DNA from: Paenibacillus monticola | Lineage (GTDB): Bacteria; Bacillota; Bacilli; Paenibacillales; Paenibacillaceae | Reading direction: 5' to 3' | DNA: 64,000 nt | NCBI RefSeq assembly: GCF_009664975.1 | Contig: NZ_WJXB01000012.1 | Location: 178,564-242,563 of the forward strand | Shown: positions 15,872 through 24,473 of the stretch, one piece after another | Position numbering within the stretch: the first letter of the stretch is position 1 | How the letters are laid out: each line of letters starts with the position of its first letter | Program-made: the position numbers and the translations under genes | The notes under the pieces: generated by a model | The model's input: the letters and a program-made list of their open reading frames with translations, nothing else | Databases searched by the model: none | Told to the model about the DNA's origin: nothing

Positions 15872-17272
15872 ATGCACATCGTCGTCGTTGGCCTAAATTA
15901 CCGTACGGCACCTGTAGAGGTGAGAGAACAGTTCGCTTTTGCCGAGAAGGATCTGCCAGCCGCACTCCATCAGCTGATGAAGACGAAAAGTGTTCTGGAA
16001 GGGGTCGTCGTAGCCACCTGTAACCGTACGGAAATTTATGTGGTTGTGGATCGCCTTCATATGTGCGGATATTTCATCCGCAGCTATTTGGAGCAGTGGT
16101 TCGGAGTAAACAGTGAGCAATTTACACAGCATATGTATATATATGAAGACGAGCAGGCGATTGCACATTTATTCCGTGTGACCTGCGGTCTAGACTCAAT
16201 GGTTATTGGCGAGACACAGATTTTGGGACAGGTACGCAGTTCTTTCCTTACAGCTCAGACTGAAGGGGTGACGGGTACCTGGTTCAACCGTCTGTTTAAG
16301 CAGGCGGTGACGCTGGGTAAGCGTGCGCATAGTGAGACGTCGATCGGTGAGAGTGCGGTTTCGGTTAGTTATGCCGCTGTGGAGCTGGGCAAGCGTATCT
16401 TCGGCATGTTCACCGGTAAAAAAGTATTAATTCTCGGCGCTGGCAAAATGAGTGAGCTTACGGTGAAGCATCTCTACAGCAGCGGTGCAGCTGAAGTGAT
16501 TGTTGCTAATCGTACATTGTCGCGTGCCATTGAGCTAGCCGAGAAGTTCTCGGGTAGACCGAGTACGATCGATGATGCCCTTAAGCATCTGGATGAGGTT
16601 GATATTATCATCAGCTCAACAGGAGCTGATGGCTATGTGCTGACAGCCGACCAGGTAGCAGAAGGCATGAAGCGCCGGCCTTCGCGGCCGTTATTCATGA
16701 TTGACATCGCCGTACCACGGGACATCGATCCTGCAGCGGCGAGTGTACCGGATGTGTTCCTGTACGATATTGATGATCTGGAGGGCATAGTGGAGAATAA
16801 TCTGGAAATGCGCCGCAGTGAAGCTGTGAAGATTGAAGTGATGATCACTGAGGAGCTCGATGAGTTCCAGCTATGGCTGAAGACCTTGGGCGTGAGACCT
16901 GTGATTCGAGCACTACAGGATAAATCCAATGAGATTCATGAGGAAACGATGGAGAGTCTGTTCAATAAGCTGCCTGAGCTGGACGAGCACCAGCGCAAGG
17001 TTATCCGCCGACTAACCAAAAGTATTGTGAACCAAATGATGCATGATCCGATCAACGTGATTAAAGAGATGTCCGGTGGTAAGCAAGGAAATGAAGCGCT
17101 GGAGTATTTCACGCGAATCTTCGCGCTGCAGGAGCAGCTCGAATCCGGTGCGGATGGCGGCAGCCTCGCATCAATGCAACGAACTGCTGCAGACCATGAT
17201 CGTGCCTCCCTTAGCAGCGACTCGCCTGCTCCCAAGGCTGCGTTTGCTCCGGCAGGCCTGCTGGGCGGGTGA
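15872..17272 (+). CDS. hemA: Glutamyl-tRNA reductase
   Basis: First enzyme of C5 tetrapyrrole synthesis: reduces glutamyl-tRNA(Glu) with NADPH to glutamate-1-semialdehyde. Catalytic Cys50 lies in VVVATCNRTEIY; the NADPH-binding fold has KKVLILGAGKMSE at about 183-195; the C-terminal dimerisation helices run to about 430, followed by a low-complexity tail. 466 aa is slightly long for the family owing to that tail. First gene of the tetrapyrrole operon; hemX overlaps its stop codon, so translation is probably coupled. Its transcription starts at the extended -10 at 15790. Confidence 0.97.
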   Translation: MHIVVVGLNYRTAPVEVREQFAFAEKDLPAALHQLMKTKSVLEGVVVATCNRTEIYVVVDRLHMCGYFIRSYLEQWFGVNSEQFTQHMYIYEDEQAIAHLFRVTCGLDSMVIGETQILGQVRSSFLTAQTEGVTGTWFNRLFKQAVTLGKRAHSETSIGESAVSVSYAAVELGKRIFGMFTGKKVLILGAGKMSELTVKHLYSSGAAEVIVANRTLSRAIELAEKFSGRPSTIDDALKHLDEVDIIISSTGADGYVLTADQVAEGMKRRPSRPLFMIDIAVPRDIDPAAASVPDVFLYDIDDLEGIVENNLEMRRSEAVKIEVMITEELDEFQLWLKTLGVRPVIRALQDKSNEIHEETMESLFNKLPELDEHQRKVIRRLTKSIVNQMMHDPINVIKEMSGGKQGNEALEYFTRIFALQEQLESGADGGSLASMQRTAADHDRASLSSDSPAPKAAFAPAGLLGG

Positions 17273-18105
17273 CTGACATGCAACTGCTGAACGGAATATA
17301 TGATACTGCTATCCTGCTATATGCCCTGAGTCTGCTGTTTTATTTCTCGGATTGCCTCAAACGCAATCCGGGCGGAAAGCGGTTAGGCTCGGGGCTTCTT
17401 GTCGCTGTAGGCCTCCTGCAGGCGGTGGGCTTAGCGATTCGCTTCTCACAGGAGGGGGGACTGCCGATCTTCACTCCTTATGACTTCCTGTTCTGGTTCT
17501 CGTTCAGCATTGTGCTGACTTCCCTCGCGATAGCGTTTACTCGTGGCGCGGAGTTTACAATTCTGCTGCTTAGCGTAGCCGGCTTCAGTGTATTCCTGCT
17601 TAATCGGGTATGGCTGACGGCCAAGGATCATACGCTGCAGAGCTGGGGTGCTGTACACGGCTGGCTGGTGACACATATTATTTTGGCGAATTTGAGCTTT
17701 GCCGCACTGACACTGGGTACAGTATTTGCGATAATGTATCTATTCCTGCATACCCGCTTAAAGAACAAACGGTGGAATGACCGGATTCGCCGCTTGCCGA
17801 GCCTGGAGGTGCTGGATAAATACACCTATTACTCAGTGCTGACGGGTGCGCCGCTGCTGCTAGTATCGCTTGTGGTGGCAGGGATCTCGATTGTGGCCGA
17901 GGGGCGGCTGCTACTGTTTCAGGATTTAAAGGTCTTGACCACGCTTATTGGGCTCGGTATTTACATAATCTATCTTATATTGAAATGGTCGGGCCGGAGA
18001 AGTGGAGCCGATATGGCACGCTGGGCTGTTGTCGGATACGGTTTCATTATCCTCAACTTCCTGTTAAACTCCTGGTCTAAATTTCATGGCTGGAGTGGGG
18101 AGTGA
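17269..18105 (+). CDS. hemX: HemX, cytochrome c assembly (CcsA)-like membrane protein
   Basis: Integral membrane protein of the HemX/CcsA (cytochrome c assembly protein) family, about eight membrane segments. In B. subtilis HemX lowers HemA abundance, so it feeds back on the pathway. The family's conserved VHGWLVTHIILANLSFAAL region with a His and the downstream FLLNSWSKFHGWSGE end are visible. Its start overlaps the hemA stop (GTG 17269, or ATG 17278; neither has a strong ribosome binding site apart from GGGCGGG). Ends 6 bp before sirC. Confidence 0.9.
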   Translation: MTDMQLLNGIYDTAILLYALSLLFYFSDCLKRNPGGKRLGSGLLVAVGLLQAVGLAIRFSQEGGLPIFTPYDFLFWFSFSIVLTSLAIAFTRGAEFTILLLSVAGFSVFLLNRVWLTAKDHTLQSWGAVHGWLVTHIILANLSFAALTLGTVFAIMYLFLHTRLKNKRWNDRIRRLPSLEVLDKYTYYSVLTGAPLLLVSLVVAGISIVAEGRLLLFQDLKVLTTLIGLGIYIIYLILKWSGRRSGADMARWAVVGYGFIILNFLLNSWSKFHGWSGE

Positions 18106-18111
18106 AGCAGA

Positions 18112-18819
18112 GTGCGGGTTCCGGTGTATTTGCCGATCATGCTGGATTGTGAGGGCCAGCGCTGTGTCGTTATTGGTGGGGGGATAGTAGCCGAACGAAA
18201 GGTGCTTGGACTACTGGAAACCTCAGCGGAGGTTACGGTCATTAGTCCGGACCTAACACCGCGACTGAGTGAGCTTGCGGAGAAGCTGGGAACTGGGTAT
18301 TCAGGGGAGAATGATGAACCTATCGAGTTAACGAAGCAGGGTAGACTCACTTGGCTGACCCGTTGTTATGTCCCCGGTGATGCCCGTGGGGCCTTTCTTG
18401 TATATGCGGCCAGTAATGACAGAGCAGTGAATGAAGCAGTCGCACACGAAGCCCGCAGCTTGGGTATTCCAGTGAACGTTGTCAGCCATGCGGAGGCGGG
18501 GAGCTTTATTACGCCTGGAGTGCTGCGCCGAGGACGACTGACGGTTGCTATATCCACCTCGGGTGCGGGTCCCAGTGCAGCAGGGCAGATCAAAAGCCTG
18601 CTGGAAGAAGTGCTTGGTGCGGAGTATGAGCTGTACTTGGAGTTCTTGCACAAAATGCGGACTGAGATCAAACTTAGAGAAGCAGCTTCTGAAGTTCGCG
18701 GACGTCTCCTGAGCAAGCTGGGGACACTGGACGTGTTGAATGAGATTAGACAGGGAACTTTTACAGAGTGGACTCCAGAGTTTATTGATGGCTGGATTGC
18801 CGCTAATCGTGAGCGCTAG
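18112..18819 (+). CDS. sirC: Precorrin-2 dehydrogenase (siroheme branch)
   Basis: NAD+-dependent oxidation of precorrin-2 to sirohydrochlorin, the step after CobA on the way to siroheme. The N-terminal Rossmann motif VVIGGGIVAERKVLGLLE and the downstream YAASNDRAVNEAVAHEARSLGIPVNVV match the Met8p/CysG N-terminal family. About 235 aa. The GTG start has GGGGAG 9 nt upstream. Lying between hemX and hemC, it shows that heme and siroheme synthesis share one transcript here. A ferrochelatase gene (sirB) is not present in the window. Family usage alternates between sirC and ylnF as the name. Confidence 0.88.
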   Translation: MRVPVYLPIMLDCEGQRCVVIGGGIVAERKVLGLLETSAEVTVISPDLTPRLSELAEKLGTGYSGENDEPIELTKQGRLTWLTRCYVPGDARGAFLVYAASNDRAVNEAVAHEARSLGIPVNVVSHAEAGSFITPGVLRRGRLTVAISTSGAGPSAAGQIKSLLEEVLGAEYELYLEFLHKMRTEIKLREAASEVRGRLLSKLGTLDVLNEIRQGTFTEWTPEFIDGWIAANRER

Positions 18820-18851
18820 GAATACGTAACCTAACCGGGAGGAATGAAGTT

Positions 18852-19796
18852 ATGCGGAAGATTATAGTAGGCAGCAGACAAAGTGCGTTGGCACTGACAC
18901 AGACGGGACAGGTAATTGCTGAGCTTGAGAGGCTGAGTGCGGAGCATAATATAGGGTTAACGTTTGAGGTCAAAACGATCCTTACCAAAGGTGATCGCAT
19001 TCTTGACGTTACATTGTCCAAAGTCGGCGGCAAGGGGTTATTCGTGAAAGAGATCGAAGAGGCGATGCTGGCGCAGGACATCGACATGGCTGTACATAGT
19101 ATGAAAGATATGCCCTCGGAGCTTCCGGAGGGGCTGATGAATGGCGCAGTGCCTAAGCGTGTAGATCCGCGCGATTGTCTGATCTCTAACGGAGGAGTGA
19201 CGCTTGCGGAATTGCCGCAGGGCGCTCGTGTGGGTACGAGCAGCCTGCGCCGTTCCAGTCAGCTTGCTGCGCTGCGGCCAGATCTCGTGATTGAACCAGT
19301 GCGTGGCAATATCGATTCGAGGCTGCACAAACTCGAGAGTGGCGAATACGATGCGATCCTATTGGCAGCGGCGGGGCTCGCGCGTATGGGCTGGCAGGAT
19401 CGCGTAAGCGCCTACCTGTCGCCCGAGGTCTGCCTGCCCGCTGTAGGACAGGGCGCACTCGGCATTCAGTGCCGAACGGATGACACAGAGCTTCGGGAAC
19501 TGCTGGCGTTATATAATGATCCTGATACGGCGCTGACGGTAGCGGCAGAACGTACTTACCTTGGGGCGCTAAATGGCGGCTGTCAGGTGCCGATTGGAGC
19601 TTTTGCAGTATTGAGTGAGGATACCTCTACGGCTGAGCGGATGATAACTTTAACTGGAATGGTGGGGGCACCGGATGGTTCTGTTATCTTGAAGGAAACC
19701 TGCACCGGAGTGGACCCAGTATTGCTTGGTGAAGAGGTCGCCAGAAAGCTGATCGCCAGGGGAGCAGAGAAGATTTTGGCAGATGTAAGGGGATGA
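18852..19796 (+). CDS. hemC: Hydroxymethylbilane synthase (porphobilinogen deaminase)
   Basis: Joins four porphobilinogens into hydroxymethylbilane. Cys244 in LNGGCQVPIGAFA holds the dipyrromethane cofactor; VGTSSLRRSSQL (128-139) and KDMPSELPEG (85-94) are family motifs for substrate binding. 314 aa is normal. GGAGG lies 9 nt before the ATG. The cobA-hemD fusion follows after 4 bp, so it is clearly part of the same operon. Confidence 0.97.
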   Translation: MRKIIVGSRQSALALTQTGQVIAELERLSAEHNIGLTFEVKTILTKGDRILDVTLSKVGGKGLFVKEIEEAMLAQDIDMAVHSMKDMPSELPEGLMNGAVPKRVDPRDCLISNGGVTLAELPQGARVGTSSLRRSSQLAALRPDLVIEPVRGNIDSRLHKLESGEYDAILLAAAGLARMGWQDRVSAYLSPEVCLPAVGQGALGIQCRTDDTELRELLALYNDPDTALTVAAERTYLGALNGGCQVPIGAFAVLSEDTSTAERMITLTGMVGAPDGSVILKETCTGVDPVLLGEEVARKLIARGAEKILADVRG

Positions 19797-19800
19797 GGAA

Positions 19801-21348
19801 ATGACGGGCAAGGTTTATTTGGTGGGTGCAGGTCCAGGTGACGCGAAGCTGATTACAGTAAAAGGTCTGGAGTGTATCCAAAAAGCGGATGTGCTTGTAT
19901 ATGACCGGCTGGCAAGTCCTAGATTGCTGAAATGGATGAAGCCCGGCGGGGAAAAGATATACGTAGGCAAGCTGCCGGACCGCCATACGATGAAGCAGGA
20001 AGAAATCAACCAACTGCTCGCCGATTTGGCACTGCAGGGTAAAACGGTGGTGCGTCTCAAGGGTGGTGATCCGACGATTTTTGGCCGGGTGGGTGAAGAA
20101 GCGGAGCTGCTGCGTAAGCATGGCATCCACTATGAGATCGTACCGGGCATTACGTCGGCGATTAGTGTACCCGCTTATGCCGGTATTCCCGTTACACACC
20201 GGGATCACGCTTCCTCTGTATCGATAATCACAGGGCATGAAAGTCCGGATAAGCTTGATCAATCCATCGATTGGGCTAAGCTGACGAATGCCACGGGCAC
20301 CCTTGTGTTCCTGATGGGCGTAGCCAAAATAGGTTATATCAGCGGCCAGTTGATCAAACACGGACGTTCGCCAGAAACGCCAGTCGCACTCGTGCGCTGG
20401 GGCACGCGCGCGGAGCAGGAGACGATCACGGGAACGCTCGCCGATATTGAGGCGAAAGTGTTGGCGGCGGATTTTCAGCCGCCAGCGGTTATTGTCGTCG
20501 GCGACGTGGTATTGCAGCGCCAGACGCTGATGTGGGCTGAAGCGCTGCCGCTGTTCGGCAAGCGCATCGTGGTGACACGGGCTCGCAGCCAGGCGAGCGA
20601 GCTGGTGGATGCTATTGAGGAACTCGGCGGGGAACCCTACGAGTTCCCGGTGATTGAGACGATCATGCCGGAAGGCGCGGAGAAGAAGGCGAAGATTGCA
20701 GCAGCGCTTGGCGCGCTGGAATCGTACGACTGGGTCTTCTTCACTAGCGCGAACGGCGTGGAGTTTTTCTTCCGCCACCTGGCGGAGCTGGGGGCGGATA
20801 TAAGGGGGCTGCACCGCGCGCGCATCGCAGCGGTGGGGCCAGCAACAGCAGCTGCGCTGGCGCAGCGCGGGCTGCTTAGCGAAGAACTTCCGGCGCGTTT
20901 CCAGGCGGAAGGTCTGATTGAGAAGCTTGGCGCAGCGCTGCTGCCAGGCCAGAGTGTGCTGTTGCCACGCGGCGATCTGGCGCGTGAGTGGCTGGCGGAC
21001 AAGCTTAGGGAACTAGGGCTTCAGGTGACCGAAGCAGATACCTACGAGACGGTAGTGACCGGCGAGGATGATGACGAGCTGATGAAGCTGCTGGAGGAGG
21101 GACGCATTCATGCGGTCACTTTCACCAGCTCTTCAACAGTGCATAATTTTCTGCACATTCTGAAACGGATGGGACTCGTTGACCCATTGCCACTGTTGGC
21201 TAAAGTCAAAATCGCCTGCATTGGTCCTGTGACTGAGCAGACCGCGGTGGCCGCCGGATTGACACCAGGCTTGCTTCCAGATGAGGCGACTATTGCCGGA
21301 CTGGTGCAAGAACTCTGCCGCTGGAATGAAGGAACACGGCTTAGATAG
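19801..21348 (+). CDS. cobA-hemD: Fused uroporphyrinogen-III methyltransferase / uroporphyrinogen-III synthase
   Basis: Two enzymes in one chain of 515 aa. Residues 1 to about 245 are an SAM-dependent uroporphyrinogen-III C-methyltransferase: VGAGPGDAKLITVKG at the N-terminus, RLKGGDPTIFGR and VPGITSAI. Residues about 250-510 are HemD-like uroporphyrinogen-III synthase (RIVVTRARSQASELVDAIEE, FFTSANGVEFF, FTSSSTVHNFL). HemD closes the ring, and the CobA half diverts product to precorrin-2 for the neighbouring SirC. Such fusions are known in Clostridia and Paenibacillus; B. subtilis has separate genes. It ends at 21348, and the operon is then interrupted by a 782-bp gap before hemB. Confidence 0.95.
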   Translation: MTGKVYLVGAGPGDAKLITVKGLECIQKADVLVYDRLASPRLLKWMKPGGEKIYVGKLPDRHTMKQEEINQLLADLALQGKTVVRLKGGDPTIFGRVGEEAELLRKHGIHYEIVPGITSAISVPAYAGIPVTHRDHASSVSIITGHESPDKLDQSIDWAKLTNATGTLVFLMGVAKIGYISGQLIKHGRSPETPVALVRWGTRAEQETITGTLADIEAKVLAADFQPPAVIVVGDVVLQRQTLMWAEALPLFGKRIVVTRARSQASELVDAIEELGGEPYEFPVIETIMPEGAEKKAKIAAALGALESYDWVFFTSANGVEFFFRHLAELGADIRGLHRARIAAVGPATAAALAQRGLLSEELPARFQAEGLIEKLGAALLPGQSVLLPRGDLAREWLADKLRELGLQVTEADTYETVVTGEDDDELMKLLEEGRIHAVTFTSSSTVHNFLHILKRMGLVDPLPLLAKVKIACIGPVTEQTAVAAGLTPGLLPDEATIAGLVQELCRWNEGTRLR

Positions 21349-21494
21349 TGCATAGTAGTAGGCAGGCAGAGACAATCTGTATGTTTGTTATAGAAGTTGT
21401 ATAAGTTGATACGACAAGCGACGAAATGTTTTAAGTACGTACAACTATTGCTTGGTCTTCGATTATAGATTGAGTGAGATTAATAGCAGTAGGA

Positions 21495-21640
21495 GAAACT
21501 AACTATCCAAGTAAGTTGAACTACGTGTGAAGTAGCTGTTAAGTGAATGGTAAGTGTGTTGTGTGATGAACTAACTATCTGATTATTGCTGAGTTATGTG
21601 CGAAATAACTGTTACGGAGAGTGGCATGAAGTGTGTTATA
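21495..21640. repeat. Degenerate tandem repeat, two units of about 74 bp
   Basis: ACTAACTATC recurs at about 21498 and 21570, and each copy is followed by a related series (CTACGTGTGAAGTAGCTGTTA versus GTTATGTGCGAAATAACTGTTA, written loosely; then GTGAATGGTAAGTGTGTTG versus GAGTGGCATGAAGTGTGTT). Similarity is roughly 70 percent by eye. Confidence 0.4.
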
Positions 21641-21750
21641 AACAAAATAGTTGGGTATGTGATTAGTATCAGTTTTGGGAGTTCAATGAGTGCTGCGAGT
21701 TGCGGTTAGAAAGGTCAGTGCGGAGAAGTAGAAGTGTGATGATTTCGTTG

Positions 21751-21892
21751 AAATATAACTGCAATTTGTGCTGTTATATTGATGGATTTGGGCTGAATAG
21801 CTCGCCAGAGCCATATTTAGCAGCACATAATGCAGTTAAACTGGATTTGCGTTAGGAAATTGCTGAAATAACAGCACTATATGCAGCTATTT
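21751..21892. repeat. Triple-motif element (inverted plus direct copies)
   Basis: Three copies of a ~20-bp motif with core CAGCAC-4 nt-TGCAG: one on the minus strand (21757-21776) and two on the plus strand (21819-21837, 21869-21890). The first two face each other and can fold into a long stem (AACTGCA...GTGCTG with CAGCAC...TGCAGTT), with an inner GGCT/AGCC stem. It looks like a non-autonomous dispersed intergenic repeat; I recall similar sequences in Paenibacillus intergenic regions but cannot verify this. Confidence 0.6.
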
Positions 21893-22130
21893 TGTAAATC
21901 CTCGCGTACCACACTGCATCATCAGCCCACGCTACCTTAGCGAGTCCCGACAAAGCTTGCGCCTCTTCGGCAAACATTAGCAACTCACGCCACAGGCCAG
22001 CCTTTTCCATGGCAGTGAGTCAGCCAAAGCAAGTGCCATTCGGGCAAGTTTCAACTAACTTCAGCTACTTTCCACTTTCACACTACTCACAAGCAAGCGT
22101 AAACATATTTTATTTACAGGAGGTAGCCAA

Positions 22131-23129
22131 ATGAGTTTTCCAATAACACGACACCGCCGACTGCGCGGTTCTGCCGGAATTCGCGGAATGGTACGGGAGA
22201 CGGTATTGAATGTGCTGGACTTCATCCAGCCGATCTTTGTGACCTATGGAACAGGTGTGAAGAATGAAATCAGCTCGATGCCGGGGGTGTATCACTTTTC
22301 GCTGGATACGCTAAAAGAGGAAGTGGACGAGATTGCCTCCCTTGGCATTCCGGCTGTGCTTCTATTCGGGATTCCCGAAACAAAGGATGCTATCGGTTCT
22401 TCCGGCTTCGCCGAAGACGGAATAGTGCAGGAAGCTACGCGTCTGATTAAGCAGTGGTATCCTGAACTACTTGTAGTTGCAGATACCTGCTTGTGCGAGT
22501 TCACTGATCACGGTCATTGTGGCATGGTTCATACTCATATTGTAGATGGTGTTGTTCATGGCGATGTGATTAACGATGCTTCACTTGAGCTGTTGACTCG
22601 TACCGCTGTATCTCAAGCCAAAGCAGGAGCAGATATTATTGCACCTTCCAATATGATGGACGGATTCGTGCAGGCGATTCGTGCCGGGCTTGATGCGAAC
22701 GGATTCGAGCATGTGCCGATCATGTCCTATTCTGTAAAATATGCATCGGCGTTCTATGGCCCCTTCCGTGAAGCTGCGGGTTCTGCGCCACAGTTCGGAA
22801 ACCGGAAGACGTATCAGATGGACCCGGCCAATCTGCGGGAGGCCATACGTGAAACGGAATCGGACGTGCTGGAAGGTGCGGACATGCTGATGGTGAAGCC
22901 TGCACTGGCTTATCTGGACGTGATCCGGACGATCCGCGAGCAGTTCGATCTGCCGCTCGTGGCTTATAATGTGAGCGGAGAATATTCCATGGTCAAAGCA
23001 GCAGCAATGCAAGGCTGGATCGACGAGCAGGCGGTTGTGCTGGAAATGCTGACCGGTATGAAACGCGCCGGAGCGGATATTATTATTACATATTTTTCCA
23101 AGGACGCTGCCCGCTGGCTGCGTGGTTAG
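22131..23129 (+). CDS. hemB: Delta-aminolevulinic acid dehydratase (porphobilinogen synthase)
   Basis: Condenses two 5-aminolevulinate molecules to porphobilinogen. Zinc-site cysteines are at 120, 122 and 130 in ADTCLCEFTDHGHCG, so this is the Zn-dependent class. The Schiff-base lysines are Lys203 (SVKYAS) and Lys256 (LMVKPAL). 332 aa is normal. A strong AGGAGG lies upstream. Although functionally part of the hem cluster, it is separated from hemD by 782 bp, so it may have its own promoter. hemL follows after 42 bp. Confidence 0.97.
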   Translation: MSFPITRHRRLRGSAGIRGMVRETVLNVLDFIQPIFVTYGTGVKNEISSMPGVYHFSLDTLKEEVDEIASLGIPAVLLFGIPETKDAIGSSGFAEDGIVQEATRLIKQWYPELLVVADTCLCEFTDHGHCGMVHTHIVDGVVHGDVINDASLELLTRTAVSQAKAGADIIAPSNMMDGFVQAIRAGLDANGFEHVPIMSYSVKYASAFYGPFREAAGSAPQFGNRKTYQMDPANLREAIRETESDVLEGADMLMVKPALAYLDVIRTIREQFDLPLVAYNVSGEYSMVKAAAMQGWIDEQAVVLEMLTGMKRAGADIIITYFSKDAARWLRG

Positions 23130-23171
23130 TGTTAGGGATAAACCAAAGAGAACAGACAGGAGTGAGGACAG

Positions 23172-24473
23172 ATGGGTAATGTGCCGCTGGCACGCCGGGA
23201 AGAGGCTTCCCGGGAGGCTTTTGCAGAAGCTAAGCAATATATTCCTGGTGGGGTGAATAGCCCTGTACGGGCGTTCAAATCCGTGGGGCTAACACCCATT
23301 TATGTGGACCGGGGCGTTGGTTCGCGTATTTATGATATCGACGGCAACAGCTTTATCGACTATGTCTGCTCATGGGGACCGCTTATTATGGGCCATGCTC
23401 ATCCCGAGGTCGTGAAGGCGCTGCAGGAGACGTTGGTCAAAGGGACAAGCTTTGGGGCCCCAACACTGCTGGAGACGGAAATGGCTAAAATGGTCGTCGA
23501 GCGTGTGCCCTCTGTGGATATCGTGCGCATGGTCAACTCTGGTACGGAAGCAACGATGAGTGCGATTCGCTTGGCTCGCGGGGTTACAGGCCGCAGTAAA
23601 ATCCTGAAGTTTGAAGGTTCCTACCACGGTCATGCAGACAGTCTGCTAATTAAGGCTGGCTCAGGTGTAGCTACACTGGGACTGCCGGACAGTCCGGGCG
23701 TACCAGAGGGTGTTGCGATGAACACGATTACGGTTCCTTATAACGATCTGGAAGCTGTCAAAATAGCCTTCGAACGCTACGGCAATGAGCTTGCCGCGGT
23801 AATCGTTGAGCCTATAGCCGGAAATATGGGCGTTGTACCGCCCCTGCCGGGATTCCTCGAAGGGTTGCGCAAAGTAACCATAGGCTACGGCTCACTGCTT
23901 ATTTTTGATGAAGTGATGACAGGCTTCCGCGTAAATCGAAGCTGTGCTCAGGGTTTGTTCGGCATCACGCCGGATGTCACATGTTTCGGTAAAGTTATAG
24001 GCGGAGGGCTTCCGGTAGGTGCCTATGGTGGCAGACGCGATATTATGGAGCAAATCGCCCCAACAGGGCCGATTTATCAGGCGGGAACGCTCAGTGGCAA
24101 TCCGCTGGCAATGGCGGCCGGACTGACTACACTGAAGCTGCTGACTCCAGAAGTGTATGATCGCTTGGAGTTATTGGGCGCGCGTCTGGAGGCAGGTCTG
24201 AAGCGCAATGCAACAGAAGCTGGCATTCCACTGACCATTAACCGTGTAGGTTCCATGGTTTGCCCGTTCTTTACCGAAGGGGCTGTAACCAATTTCGATA
24301 CGGCCAAGACCAGCAATCTGGAGATTTTCCGTCGTTATTTTGGCAAAATGCTAGATCAAGGGATCAGCGTTCCCCCTTCGCAGTTTGAAGGGATGTTCGT
24401 ATCTGCGGTGCATAGCGAGCAGGATATTGACGATACAATCGAGGGCCATTATCAGGCCCTGAAGGCACTTTGA
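23172..24473 (+). CDS. hemL: Glutamate-1-semialdehyde 2,1-aminomutase
   Basis: PLP enzyme converting glutamate-1-semialdehyde to 5-aminolevulinate, the step between HemA and HemB. Lys274 in CFGKVIGGGLPVGAYGG forms the Schiff base; FDEVMTGFRV supplies the PLP Asp245-type contact; NSGTEATMSAIRLAR is the phosphate-binding region. 433 aa. AGGAGTGAGG precedes the ATG. Overlaps by 4 bases with the following RluA-family gene (TTGA), implying translational coupling. Confidence 0.97.
   Translation: MGNVPLARREEASREAFAEAKQYIPGGVNSPVRAFKSVGLTPIYVDRGVGSRIYDIDGNSFIDYVCSWGPLIMGHAHPEVVKALQETLVKGTSFGAPTLLETEMAKMVVERVPSVDIVRMVNSGTEATMSAIRLARGVTGRSKILKFEGSYHGHADSLLIKAGSGVATLGLPDSPGVPEGVAMNTITVPYNDLEAVKIAFERYGNELAAVIVEPIAGNMGVVPPLPGFLEGLRKVTIGYGSLLIFDEVMTGFRVNRSCAQGLFGITPDVTCFGKVIGGGLPVGAYGGRRDIMEQIAPTGPIYQAGTLSGNPLAMAAGLTTLKLLTPEVYDRLELLGARLEAGLKRNATEAGIPLTINRVGSMVCPFFTEGAVTNFDTAKTSNLEIFRRYFGKMLDQGISVPPSQFEGMFVSAVHSEQDIDDTIEGHYQALKAL

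Larger units (their letters stand above)
21349..22130. other. 782-bp gene-free gap inside the hem gene cluster
   Basis: No plausible reading frame on either strand. From left: an A/T/G-skewed stretch with a degenerate tandem repeat (about 21495-21640), an inverted/direct triple-motif element (21751-21892), then a C-richer stretch (21900-22110) without visible structure. A strong AGGAGG precedes hemB. No clear promoter consensus was found; one for hemB would be expected somewhere here. Confidence 0.6.

Noticed and set aside
19684..20814. 376-codon open frame on the minus strand opposite hemC and cobA-hemD
   Set aside because: Mirror of real, motif-complete genes on the other strand; Arg/His/Leu-rich composition typical of an antisense shadow, and no ribosome binding site.
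21349..22130. Degraded transposon
   Set aside because: No transposase fragment or terminal inverted repeat at the ends could be seen; called repeats only.
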